Of a stretch of DNA of 64,000 bases, positions 1 through 7,511 are shown piece after piece; the stretch's first letter is position 1; each line of letters starts with the position of its first letter. Origin of the DNA: Neptunomonas sp. (GTDB taxonomy: Bacteria > Pseudomonadota > Gammaproteobacteria > Pseudomonadales > Balneatricaceae); assembly GCF_016744175.1 (NCBI RefSeq), contig NZ_JADGEV010000017.1:1-64000 (forward strand). Direction: 5' to 3'. Below the pieces are notes generated by a model. It ran no database searches. It had not been told where the DNA came from and saw only the letters and a list, made by a program, of their open reading frames with translations. A program made the translations under genes and the position numbers.

Positions 1-336
1 GATTTTACATGAAGAGCATTTGCCGCCTAACATTAAGTAACTTAAAACAGGGATGTTTTCGTACCATCTTATTTTATGCTGACAGGAAGGGCAGGTTGAA
101 TCAGGTTTAGATAAATTAAAGGGCTCGATAGTGCTTGTGTTTTCATCTATGTTGTCTTCGTGATCCGGCTCATCTTCGGTGGCTTCACGTATGCTTTGTT
201 GCCATTCACGTTCCATCATTACGGGGATTCGGTAGATAACTACATTAAGAAAACTGCCGACGAGCAAAGAAAAAATAAAGGTGAGCACGGCTGCATACAA
301 GGGTTCAGCACTAAGGAAACTAATTAGCGGAGTCAT
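1..336 (-). CDS. pilD: Prepilin peptidase PilD, N-terminal part (runs off window)
   Basis: This is the first 112 codons of the type IV prepilin peptidase, an inner-membrane aspartic protease that removes the pilin leader and N-methylates the new N-terminal Phe. The visible part starts with a hydrophobic helix containing GSFLNVVIYRIP, the family's N-terminal signature. After an acidic linker of about 30 residues comes the cytosolic zinc-binding pair CPSC...CSSC. The catalytic Asp residues lie beyond the window edge. It is the promoter-distal gene of pilB-pilC-pilD, 100 bp after pilC. The acidic linker seems longer than in many PilD proteins. Identification is firm; integrity of the rest cannot be seen. 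Confidence 0.93.
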   Translation of the reverse strand, partial: MTPLISFLSAEPLYAAVLTFIFSLLVGSFLNVVIYRIPVMMEREWQQSIREATEDEPDHEDNIDENTSTIEPFNLSKPDSTCPSCQHKIRWYENIPVLSYLMLGGKCSSCKI

Positions 337-436
337 CTGTGAAAATTACTCAAGGTAGTGTTTGTTAAAAGCCTATAGTGCCGCTAGGGCAGTGTATAGG
401 CTCTACATATGAGAAAGGTTTGAAAGCTTAGCTAAT

Positions 437-1660
437 CTATACAACATTACCTAACTGGAATATTGGTAAGTACATGGCAATAACCAAACCGCCGACTAAA
501 ACACCCAAGACCGCCATGATCATGGGCTCCATTAAACTAGACATATTATCCACTGCGTTATCTACCTCCTCTTCGTAAAAGTCTGCTACTTTTCCGAGCA
601 TCATATCTAAAGAACCTGCTTCTTCCCCAATAGCAATCATTTGTATTGCCATATTTGGGAAGATCCCGGTCATATTGACTGCATTTTGTAGTGACTGCCC
701 AGTAGATACACCATTACGAATTTGAATAATAGCAGTGCGGTAAACAACGTTACCAGAGGCTCCAGAAGCAGAGTCTAGAGCGTTCACTAAAGGTACGCCG
801 GCTGCAAATGTTGTTGCTAAGGTACGTGAAAATCGAGCGATGGCTGCTTTATGTAGAATTTCACCTAGCACGGGGATTTTTAGCACTGTTCTGTCGATGA
901 AGTCAGCAAATTTTTGTGATTTTTCTTTCACTTTAATGAAAATGAAGCCTAAAAGAATTATGCCGATGAGCGCTATAAACCAGTAGGCTTGGGCAAATTC
1001 GGAAATTTCTAGTACAAATTGTGTGAAGGCAGGTAGTTCTGCCCCGAAGCTTGAGAAAACACTTTCAAATTGAGGAACTACTTTTACTAGTAAGATAGCA
1101 GAAACAATGATACCTACTACCAATACTGCAGCAGGGTAAGTCATGGCTTTTTTGATTTTCTTCTTCAATGATTCTACTTTTTCTTTGTAGGTCGCGATAC
1201 GGTCAAGCATTGTCTCCAAGGCACCGGATTGCTCGCCTGCACCGACCAAACTGCAATATAGGTCATCGAAGTATTTCGGGTGTTCCTTCAAAGAGGCTGC
1301 GAAGTCTTGGCCTCCATTAACAGAAGAACGTATATCATGTATAAGTTCTTTTACCTTAGTTTTTTCTACTCCGTTGGCAACAATATCCATGCCTTGAATC
1401 AGAGGCACACCTGCTCTCATCATTGTGGCAATTTGGCGTGTGAAGTAAGCAATATCCAATGGCTTTATAGGTTTGTTTTTGTCACCAAAAAATGAAATTG
1501 AGGATTCTTTAGATAGCTTTTTTGGCAAAATTCCTTGTTTGCGAAGTAAAGCTTTTGCTGTAGCTACATCAGTGGCATCTATTTTTCCTTTGCTAATATT
1601 TCCGCTTTTATCTTTACCTTGCCAGCTATAAGTTGCTGGTTTTTTTTGTTTTGCTGCCAT
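437..1660 (-). CDS. pilC: Type IV pilus inner-membrane platform protein PilC
   Basis: PilC (407 aa) is the polytopic inner-membrane platform that couples the PilB ATPase to pilin insertion. Two T2SSF domains are visible. The first (about residues 70-195) contains LDIAYFTRQIATMMRAGVPL and the second (about 275-395) contains FSRTLATTFAAGVPLVNAL. Each is followed by hydrophobic segments, and the protein ends in a membrane helix (VLGVLVGGLVIAMYLPIF). Length is normal for the family. It lies 39 bp downstream of pilB on the same strand, so the two are almost certainly co-transcribed. The ATG start has no competing upstream start. Confidence 0.96.
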   Translation of the reverse strand: MAAKQKKPATYSWQGKDKSGNISKGKIDATDVATAKALLRKQGILPKKLSKESSISFFGDKNKPIKPLDIAYFTRQIATMMRAGVPLIQGMDIVANGVEKTKVKELIHDIRSSVNGGQDFAASLKEHPKYFDDLYCSLVGAGEQSGALETMLDRIATYKEKVESLKKKIKKAMTYPAAVLVVGIIVSAILLVKVVPQFESVFSSFGAELPAFTQFVLEISEFAQAYWFIALIGIILLGFIFIKVKEKSQKFADFIDRTVLKIPVLGEILHKAAIARFSRTLATTFAAGVPLVNALDSASGASGNVVYRTAIIQIRNGVSTGQSLQNAVNMTGIFPNMAIQMIAIGEEAGSLDMMLGKVADFYEEEVDNAVDNMSSLMEPMIMAVLGVLVGGLVIAMYLPIFQLGNVV

Positions 1661-1699
1661 ATTGATTGTTCTCTTAAAAAACTATCGGGTTAAATCGTA

Positions 1700-3415
1700 T
1701 CAAATCTTAATAACACGATTCATTTCTTCAAGACTAGTGAGGCCCTGAGCAACCTTGTCTAGCCCTGTTTGGCGAAGTGGTCTGAATCCTTGATCACGAG
1801 CAATACGGATTATATCTATAGAAGAGCCGTTGTTCATGATGACTTCAGCTATTTCAGGCGTCATAGGTAGCATTTCATAGATTCCTACGCGGCCCTTATA
1901 TCCGCGTGTACATTTAGAGCAGCCTTCGGGATTGGCTTCATATAACTCAATATTGTGGATTTGTTCAGGAGAGAAGCCTTCTTCTATTAATGCAGTTTCT
2001 GGAACGGATGCTTGTTTTTTGCAAGGCTCACACAAGCGCCGTGCTAAACGTTGCGCAATAATTAAGCTAACAGAGGTTGCAATATTAAAGGAAGCCACTC
2101 CCATGTTTCGTAAACGTGTTAGCGTTTCTGGGGCGCTATTAGTGTGCAACGTCGATAAGACCATATGGCCTGTTTGGGCTGCTTTGATGGCTATTTCTGC
2201 AGTTTCTAAATCTCGGATCTCACCCACCATGACTACATCAGGGTCTTGTCGAAGGAAAGAGCGTAACGCTTCAGCAAAATTCAGGCCTACTTTTGCATTA
2301 ACGTGTACCTGGTTAATTCCTTCAAGGTTTATTTCTACTGGGTCTTCCGCGGTAGATATATTGAGTTCAGGTGTGTTGAGAATGTTTAATCCGGTATAAA
2401 GGGTTACCGTTTTACCACTACCCGTAGGCCCAGTTACCAAAATCATACCTTGTGGTTTATGTAAGGTACTCATGTATAAATCGTTCTGAACTTGGCTAAA
2501 GCCTAAAGCATCAACGCCCATTTTTGCGCTGGAGGGGTCTAGTATACGTAGTACTATTTTCTCGCCCCATAGCGTGGGTAAGGTATTGACACGAAAATCG
2601 ATCGCTCTGTTTTTAGATATCTTCATTTTAATACGCCCATCTTGGGGCATGCGTCGTTCAGAAATATCCATTTGAGACATGACCTTCAAACGGGCTGATA
2701 AGCGCTTAGAAAGGTTATTAGGTGGTTTAGCAATTTCTTGTAAAATCCCATCTATTCGGCTGCGAATCCTATAAACTTTTTCATAGGGTTCAAAGTGAAT
2801 GTCTGATGCGCCTTTTTTGATGCAGTCGAGTAAAATTTTATTAACAAAGCGAACAATGGGGGCATCTTTAGAGGCGTCTTCGCTTGTTTGCTCTTCCTCT
2901 TCTGGTTTATTAGTACCGTCATCAATTTCTAGAGAGTCTAAATCTGTATCATCTAGCTCTTCTAAGGCGGTATCTTGGCCCTCAAGAAAAGACTCAATGT
3001 ATTGCTTGAGTTTATCCTCTTCAACAATAATGCCTTCAGTGGTGATTCCTGTGTGAAATTTAAATTCGTCTAGTGCTTGAATGTTAGTCGGGTCAGCTAA
3101 TGCAACGTAGAGGCGGTTATCACGTTTAACCAAGGGGAGCGCATGGTGTTTTGAAATTAATTTATCAGCAACTAAACCCTGGGGAATAGATTCAGCGTTA
3201 ACACAGTTCAGATCTAGTAAAGGTAAACCGAACTCATCAGAGGCGGCAGTCGCTGCTCGATGGGCGGTTACTAAGCGCTCGTCAATAATGTGACTGATAA
3301 AAGGCTTTTGAGAAGCCCTTGCCTTTTCTATAGCATTACGAGCAACATCTGCTGAAAAAACACCGTCTTTAACAAGTCGTCTTGCTAAGCCACTTAAGGG
3401 TTGTTGAACTTGCAT
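1700..3415 (-). CDS. pilB: Type IV pilus extension ATPase PilB
   Basis: PilB (571 aa) is the cytoplasmic hexameric ATPase that powers pilus extension. The N-terminal MshEN/T2SSE_N region spans about residues 1-150, followed by an acidic linker with many Glu/Asp residues around 150-180. The ATPase core has Walker A GPTGSGKT, an Asp box, the Walker B region RQDPDVVMVGEIRD, the His box TGHMVLSTLHTN and a late C4 zinc site (CEPC...CSKC). The start is an ATG preceded by a strong AAGGAG site. It is the first gene of the pilBCD unit and diverges from pilA across a 329-bp spacer. It is not PilT, because it carries the N-terminal domain and zinc site of extension ATPases. Confidence 0.96.
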   Translation of the reverse strand: MQVQQPLSGLARRLVKDGVFSADVARNAIEKARASQKPFISHIIDERLVTAHRAATAASDEFGLPLLDLNCVNAESIPQGLVADKLISKHHALPLVKRDNRLYVALADPTNIQALDEFKFHTGITTEGIIVEEDKLKQYIESFLEGQDTALEELDDTDLDSLEIDDGTNKPEEEEQTSEDASKDAPIVRFVNKILLDCIKKGASDIHFEPYEKVYRIRSRIDGILQEIAKPPNNLSKRLSARLKVMSQMDISERRMPQDGRIKMKISKNRAIDFRVNTLPTLWGEKIVLRILDPSSAKMGVDALGFSQVQNDLYMSTLHKPQGMILVTGPTGSGKTVTLYTGLNILNTPELNISTAEDPVEINLEGINQVHVNAKVGLNFAEALRSFLRQDPDVVMVGEIRDLETAEIAIKAAQTGHMVLSTLHTNSAPETLTRLRNMGVASFNIATSVSLIIAQRLARRLCEPCKKQASVPETALIEEGFSPEQIHNIELYEANPEGCSKCTRGYKGRVGIYEMLPMTPEIAEVIMNNGSSIDIIRIARDQGFRPLRQTGLDKVAQGLTSLEEMNRVIKI

Positions 3416-3744
3416 GCGCGCTCCTTTGTGCTACTAATATGTCTAGATCCATTTGTGAACATTATTATATAAGAGAAGACCATAGTTTACTCTCAATTTA
3501 AATGTAAGCTTGTTCACAAGTCATTCATAATTATAGGCTAAAATCTGGCCTGCAAAAATATAAACTAGGAGACTGGCTTTCTAAGGATAGAAATCGTTAT
3601 TTTATTATAATATTTTTTCTTGTCTCTGTGGAAAATACCAAAAGCTAGTCTACACTGGTCAGTAAGTACTACCGACATAAGGGAATACGGATTTACCAAT
3701 TTTAAAATTTTAATTTGTTTTAAAAATCGCTGGAGAAGCAAAAC
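3416..3744. other. Divergent pilB/pilA intergenic region
   Basis: This 329-bp AT-rich spacer separates the divergent pilB and pilA starts and must hold both promoters. I see a 9-bp perfect inverted repeat, TTGTGAACA at 3453-3461 and TGTTCACAA at 3511-3519, 49 bp apart. I could not find a convincing sigma-54 element (GG-N10-GC with the usual flanks), although pilA in Pseudomonas uses one. The pilA ribosome site GGAG is at 3732-3735. No gene is supported here. Confidence 0.5.
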
Positions 3745-4266
3745 ATGAGAAACATGAGAAACATGAAACAACAAGGCTTTACATTAATCGAGCTAATGAT
3801 TGTAGTTGCGATTATTGGTATTTTGGCAGCGATTGCATTGCCTGCTTATCAAGATTATACCGCTCGAGCACGTTTAACAGAGGCTGTAGTCTACGGTGGT
3901 ACTTTAAAAGGTACTGTAGGAGAGTGCTTAATATCTGCACCTGGTACCGTTGTCCAGAAAGTAGCTGCGTGTGATACCCTTGCAGAGGTTGGTCTTCCTG
4001 CAACTTTAGGTGTTGCGGGTTCAAATCCTATTCCAATGGTGGATTCAGTCGCTATTACCGTTGCTGGTACGCTTGTACAAGTTGATATGACTCCTGAATG
4101 GATTCTTGCTGGTGCAAACGATGTCGCAACACCTGCAGCTTTGCTTCGATTGACAGGTACTGCAAATATTAATGGCAGTGTAACGTGGATATGTGGTGTA
4201 CAGACTTCTGTAGATGCAAATACTTCTAAGTATGTACCTCAAGAATGTAGAGGTAATCCTTTCTAA
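3745..4266 (+). CDS. pilA: Type IV major pilin PilA
   Basis: PilA is a type IVa pilin, the subunit of the surface fibre used for twitching, attachment and DNA uptake. The prepilin cleavage motif [25 protein letters not shown] is followed by a globular domain. A late Cys pair (WICG and QECRG) probably forms the C-terminal disulfide loop. Three in-frame ATG codons lie in a 9-bp tandem repeat (3745, 3754, 3763), giving leaders of 11, 8 or 5 residues. The only good ribosome site (GGAG at 3732-3735) favours the first, while the usual leader length favours the last. A strong terminator follows. It diverges from pilBCD and precedes nadC-ampD, as in Pseudomonas. Confidence 0.94.
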   Translation: MRNMRNMKQQGFTLIELMIVVAIIGILAAIALPAYQDYTARARLTEAVVYGGTLKGTVGECLISAPGTVVQKVAACDTLAEVGLPATLGVAGSNPIPMVDSVAITVAGTLVQVDMTPEWILAGANDVATPAALLRLTGTANINGSVTWICGVQTSVDANTSKYVPQECRGNPF

Positions 4267-4283
4267 ATAGTATATAGTATGAA

Positions 4284-4308
4284 AAAAAGAGGCTTCGGCC
4301 TCTTTTTT
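4284..4308 (+). terminator. Rho-independent terminator after pilA
   Basis: A 10-bp stem (AAAAAGAGGC / GCCTCTTTTT) closes a TTCG tetraloop and runs into a T tract, 18 bp after the pilA stop. The UUCG loop and U-tail make this a confident intrinsic terminator. Confidence 0.92.
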
Positions 4309-4371
4309 GTTTTCTAGGTTTATTCAACGTATGATTAGGTTTTATTAAAGTTGGACCAGACGAACCGAATT

Positions 4372-4719
4372 ATGAAACGCACAATAATTATCCTTCTTAT
4401 CGCTGCTTGTGTAGCTATTACTCTTTATATTAATCAGACGACAAAGCTTCTCCCTCCTGAGGTTAAAGCAAAGATTGAGCAGACTTTACTGAGTGACCCA
4501 TTATTTCCTGCGCGCCCGGTGTGGTGGAGTGATGATAAAATTTTAGCATTGGGTGTTGTACCCGAAAAGCTGAATGGAGATGCGGCGGCTCAAAAGGCAT
4601 GTGAATTATTGATGAATCAATCTTTGCCTGTTTCGGGTTTAGTGATCGAAATCTATGATGTAATCAAGATTCAAAAAGCAGATGACTGGAGTTTGCTGGG
4701 TTCTGCTGCCTGTAAATAA
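4372..4719 (+). CDS. Small single-pass membrane or secreted protein, unknown function
   Basis: I do not recognise this 115-aa protein. It begins with a basic then hydrophobic segment (MKRTIIILLIAACVAITLYI), which is a signal anchor or uncleaved signal peptide. A soluble domain of about 90 residues follows with two Cys (one mid-domain, one two residues from the end) that could pair in the periplasm. A TTG 21 bp upstream would add seven polar residues; the ATG is preferred because it puts the hydrophobic segment at the N-terminus, though neither start has a strong ribosome site. It sits between the pilA terminator and a convergent hairpin before nadC, so it is probably monocistronic. Confidence 0.6.
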   Translation: MKRTIIILLIAACVAITLYINQTTKLLPPEVKAKIEQTLLSDPLFPARPVWWSDDKILALGVVPEKLNGDAAAQKACELLMNQSLPVSGLVIEIYDVIKIQKADDWSLLGSAACK

Positions 4720-4736
4720 ATAACGTTAATGATGTG

Positions 4737-4771
4737 TTAATAGCCCTTTCCATCAAGGCAAGGGCTATTAA
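4737..4771. terminator. Long hairpin between convergent genes (likely bidirectional terminator)
   Basis: A perfect 12-bp stem (TTAATAGCCCTT / AAGGGCTATTAA) closes an 11-nt loop between the small membrane protein gene and the convergent nadC. The position suits termination in both directions. No long U tract follows, so it may act mainly as a 3'-end stabiliser. Confidence 0.65.
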
Positions 4772-4790
4772 TAGTAAGCAAGATAAGGTA

Positions 4791-5645
4791 TCAGATAAGT
4801 CGCATTGATAAATCAACCGCGCGACAATGCTTTGTTAATGCCCCTATTGATATATAATCAACGCCTGTTTTGGCTATAGAGAGCAAGGTTTCATCTGTGA
4901 TATTTCCTGATGCTTCTAATTTTGCTTGAGAGGCTTTAGGTAGTGCTTGGTTGATAGCAACTGCTTCACGCATTTCATCTTCAGTGAAGTTGTCGAGCAT
5001 GACTATATCGGCTTTTGCTGTCAGTGCCGTCTGCAGTTGTTGTATTGTTTCGACTTCGACTTCGACTGGCTTTCCTGGGGCTGTAGACTGTGCAGTTTCA
5101 ATCGCTTGCGAAATTCCTCCGCACGCCATGATGTGATTCTCTTTAATTAAAAAAGCATCATAAAGCCCAATTCTATGGTTGTAACAGCCGCCACATGTCA
5201 CGGCATATTTTTGTGCCATGCGTAAACCGGGTATTGTTTTGCGTGTATCAAGCAGGCGAACAGCCGTGCTGGCCACTTTATCTGCATAATATTGGCTAAT
5301 AGTGGCCGTACCAGAAAGTGTTTGTAAAAAATTGAGGGCACAACGTTCTGCTGTAAGCAGTGAGCGGGCAGGGCCTTTTGCAGTAAAGAGTACTTGGTCT
5401 GCTTTTACCTGGTCGCCGTCTTTTATCTGCCATTGGATGAGCATGTTTGGGTCTACTTGGCGAAAAACTTCATTGACCCACTCAACGCCACTGATAACGG
5501 CCACTTCTCGCGAAATAACCCGGGCAGTCGCGTGCTCATTTTGAGGGATAAGTAGGGCCGTAATATCGCCATCACCAACATCTTCTGCCAATGCTGCAGT
5601 AACGTTGGCGTGTATAATTGGTTTTAGGTCAGTAATAGTCAACAT
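4791..5645 (-). CDS. nadC: Quinolinate phosphoribosyltransferase NadC
   Basis: NadC (284 aa) converts quinolinate and PRPP to nicotinate mononucleotide, CO2 and PPi in de novo NAD synthesis in the cytosol. Visible family motifs are EDVGDGDIT near the N-terminus, [16 protein letters not shown] (100-114), the substrate-binding DTRKT (133-137), [20 protein letters not shown] (152-171), [15 protein letters not shown], and the C-terminal SGNIT and SIGALTKH. Length is normal. It is divergent from ampD with a 134-bp spacer, the same order as in Pseudomonas. Confidence 0.97.
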   Translation of the reverse strand: MLTITDLKPIIHANVTAALAEDVGDGDITALLIPQNEHATARVISREVAVISGVEWVNEVFRQVDPNMLIQWQIKDGDQVKADQVLFTAKGPARSLLTAERCALNFLQTLSGTATISQYYADKVASTAVRLLDTRKTIPGLRMAQKYAVTCGGCYNHRIGLYDAFLIKENHIMACGGISQAIETAQSTAPGKPVEVEVETIQQLQTALTAKADIVMLDNFTEDEMREAVAINQALPKASQAKLEASGNITDETLLSIAKTGVDYISIGALTKHCRAVDLSMRLI

Positions 5646-5779
5646 AGGTATCCGGCCTTATTTGAATAGTGCATTGAATAAAGAATGGGCTAAATGGATG
5701 CATAAACAATACATGTTAGTATGCGTTAAATTATGGTTGTGACGATTTTAGCCCAATACTATCGAGTCGAGTAGGTTAA

Positions 5780-6343
5780 GTGCAGAAAACAGGTTATAAA
5801 ATTATAGATGGGCGTTTAAGTGGTGCTAAATGGTGCCCTTCCCCCAATTACAATGAGCGTGGGTTAGGTGTTTCTGTTGATTTGCTGGTGATTCATAATA
5901 TCAGTTTGCCTCCTGCGCAGTTTTCTAACGGCTACATTGAGGCATTTTTTCAAAACCGCTTACCTGTGGATGACCATCCTTATTTTGCTGAGATCTCTGA
6001 ACTAACGGTATCGGCTCATCTTTTGATTGCCCGTGACGGTAAAGCAGTACAGTTTGTGAATTTTAACGATAGAGCGTGGCATGCAGGAGTCTCCTGCTTT
6101 GATGGGCGTGAAAACTGTAATGACTTTTCGATTGGCGTTGAGGTGGAAGGAACGGATGATATCCCATACACGTATCAGCAATATCATACGCTTGCTGCCA
6201 TTACGCATGCTTTTTTAAAGGCGTATCCTACACTTGATGCACGCTCGATAACGGGTCACTCTTCTATTGCACCTGGCCGAAAGACTGACCCTGGTGAATC
6301 CTTTAATTGGCCTTTTTTTAGGCAGCTTCTAGATAAATTATAA
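5780..6343 (+). CDS. ampD: 1,6-anhydro-N-acetylmuramyl-L-alanine amidase AmpD
   Basis: AmpD (187 aa) is the cytosolic zinc amidase that cleaves the stem peptide from anhydro-muropeptides during cell-wall recycling. In many gammaproteobacteria its loss derepresses AmpR-controlled beta-lactamase. The Amidase_2 fold is evident. The zinc ligands are seen as H39 (LLVIHN), H160 (TGHSSIAPGRKTDPG) and D170, and the central block contains WHAGVS and NDFSIGVEVEGTD. There is no signal peptide, which fits the cytosolic enzyme rather than periplasmic AmiD. The start is GTG with an AGG a few bases upstream. No AmpR or AmpC gene is nearby. Confidence 0.95.
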   Translation: MQKTGYKIIDGRLSGAKWCPSPNYNERGLGVSVDLLVIHNISLPPAQFSNGYIEAFFQNRLPVDDHPYFAEISELTVSAHLLIARDGKAVQFVNFNDRAWHAGVSCFDGRENCNDFSIGVEVEGTDDIPYTYQQYHTLAAITHAFLKAYPTLDARSITGHSSIAPGRKTDPGESFNWPFFRQLLDKL

Positions 6344-6437
6344 ATGCAGTCTGTATATTAATTAGATTCAATATAAAGAAAAAACTTCATATGTATTCTA
6401 TTCTTCATTATATGCATCAGTGAAGGATGGGCTTGAT

Positions 6438-7511
6438 ATGGGCCTGAAGCCAAGAATTAATAAACACTCTGTTTATGTGAAATGCCTTTTATATACGTGT
6501 TTCATGGGTATGCTAACACCCGCTGAGGCGAGCACTGAGGGCGCGCAAGCGGAGTTTAAGCACCTTGTTGATCAAGTATCAATTTTTCCCGTCGTAAACC
6601 AAAAAGATGCAGTTAATATTGCTGTCGTTTACCCAGGCTTGCAAGCATCAGATTATTGGCAGAGAAGTATATTTGCATTAAGAGGAAGGCTTGATGATTT
6701 AGGTATCAAGTATAAACTTGATATTCGATTTTCTCAGCCGCATATTCAACAGGATCTTCAAGAAGCTCATATTATAGAGATGCTTGAACGTGATCCGGAC
6801 TATCTTGTTTATACCATTGATTCACTTCGTCAGCAGCGGATGGTAGAGGCATTACTGCAACGAAAAAAACCCAAGTTAATTATTCAAAATCTCACTCGAC
6901 CAATAGCTGATTGGTATGATACTCAGCCGTTGATATATATCGGGTTTGATCATGTGGAGGGGGCTCGTAAATTAGCACATTACTTTCGAGAGCGTTTTCC
7001 TAAAGGTTCAGAGTATGGGGTTGTTTTTTGGGGGGCGGGGGTTGTTAGTGACCAAAGAGGGTTAACTTTTGAGAGAGCTGTTAATAATTTTCATCATCTT
7101 AAAGCAAGTTTTTATGCTACTAGTCGAGAAGAAGCAAGGCGCTCAGCTTTGCTCATGCTTAAAGATAATCTTGAATTGAAATATATTTATGCATGCGCTA
7201 CTGACGCCGCTTTGGGAGTGGTTGATGCGCTTCAGGAGTTAGGGCGATTTGATGTAGAGGTTAATGGTTGGGGCGGTGGGCAAGCAGAGCTTGATGCTTT
7301 TCAAAAGGGAATGTTAGACGTTGTGCTCATGCGGGTGAACGACCAAAATGGTATAGCCATGGCTGAGGCGATCAGGTTAGATTTGTTAAATAAACCTGTC
7401 CCAAGTATTTATTCTGGTGACTTTAGGGTACTTATTAAAGGAATGGAGCCCCGTGTGATTAACCACTACATCAAAGATGCTTTTATTTATTCAGGATATA
7501 GCCGCAAATGA
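6438..7511 (+). CDS. LuxP/TorT-like periplasmic binding protein coupled to sensor kinase
   Basis: This 357-aa protein is a periplasmic solute-binding protein of the sugar-binding/LuxP type (Periplasmic_binding_4). The first lobe starts around residue 60 with AVNIAVVYPGLQASDYWQRS, and GFDHVEGARKLAHYF and NGWGGGQAELDAF mark the second lobe and ligand cleft. The ATG at 6438 is chosen over an upstream GTG at 6420 because AAGGA lies about 10 bp before it. The N-terminal hydrophobic segment ending in PAEA is a likely signal peptide. Its stop overlaps the start of the kinase gene by 4 bp (ATGA). No permease or ATPase gene accompanies it, so it probably presents a ligand to the kinase instead of feeding an ABC importer. 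The ligand is unknown. Confidence 0.75.
   Translation: MGLKPRINKHSVYVKCLLYTCFMGMLTPAEASTEGAQAEFKHLVDQVSIFPVVNQKDAVNIAVVYPGLQASDYWQRSIFALRGRLDDLGIKYKLDIRFSQPHIQQDLQEAHIIEMLERDPDYLVYTIDSLRQQRMVEALLQRKKPKLIIQNLTRPIADWYDTQPLIYIGFDHVEGARKLAHYFRERFPKGSEYGVVFWGAGVVSDQRGLTFERAVNNFHHLKASFYATSREEARRSALLMLKDNLELKYIYACATDAALGVVDALQELGRFDVEVNGWGGGQAELDAFQKGMLDVVLMRVNDQNGIAMAEAIRLDLLNKPVPSIYSGDFRVLIKGMEPRVINHYIKDAFIYSGYSRK

Noticed and set aside
3540-3600. A sigma-54 promoter for pilA
   Set aside because: TGGC occurs twice but neither is followed by GC at the required 10-bp spacing.
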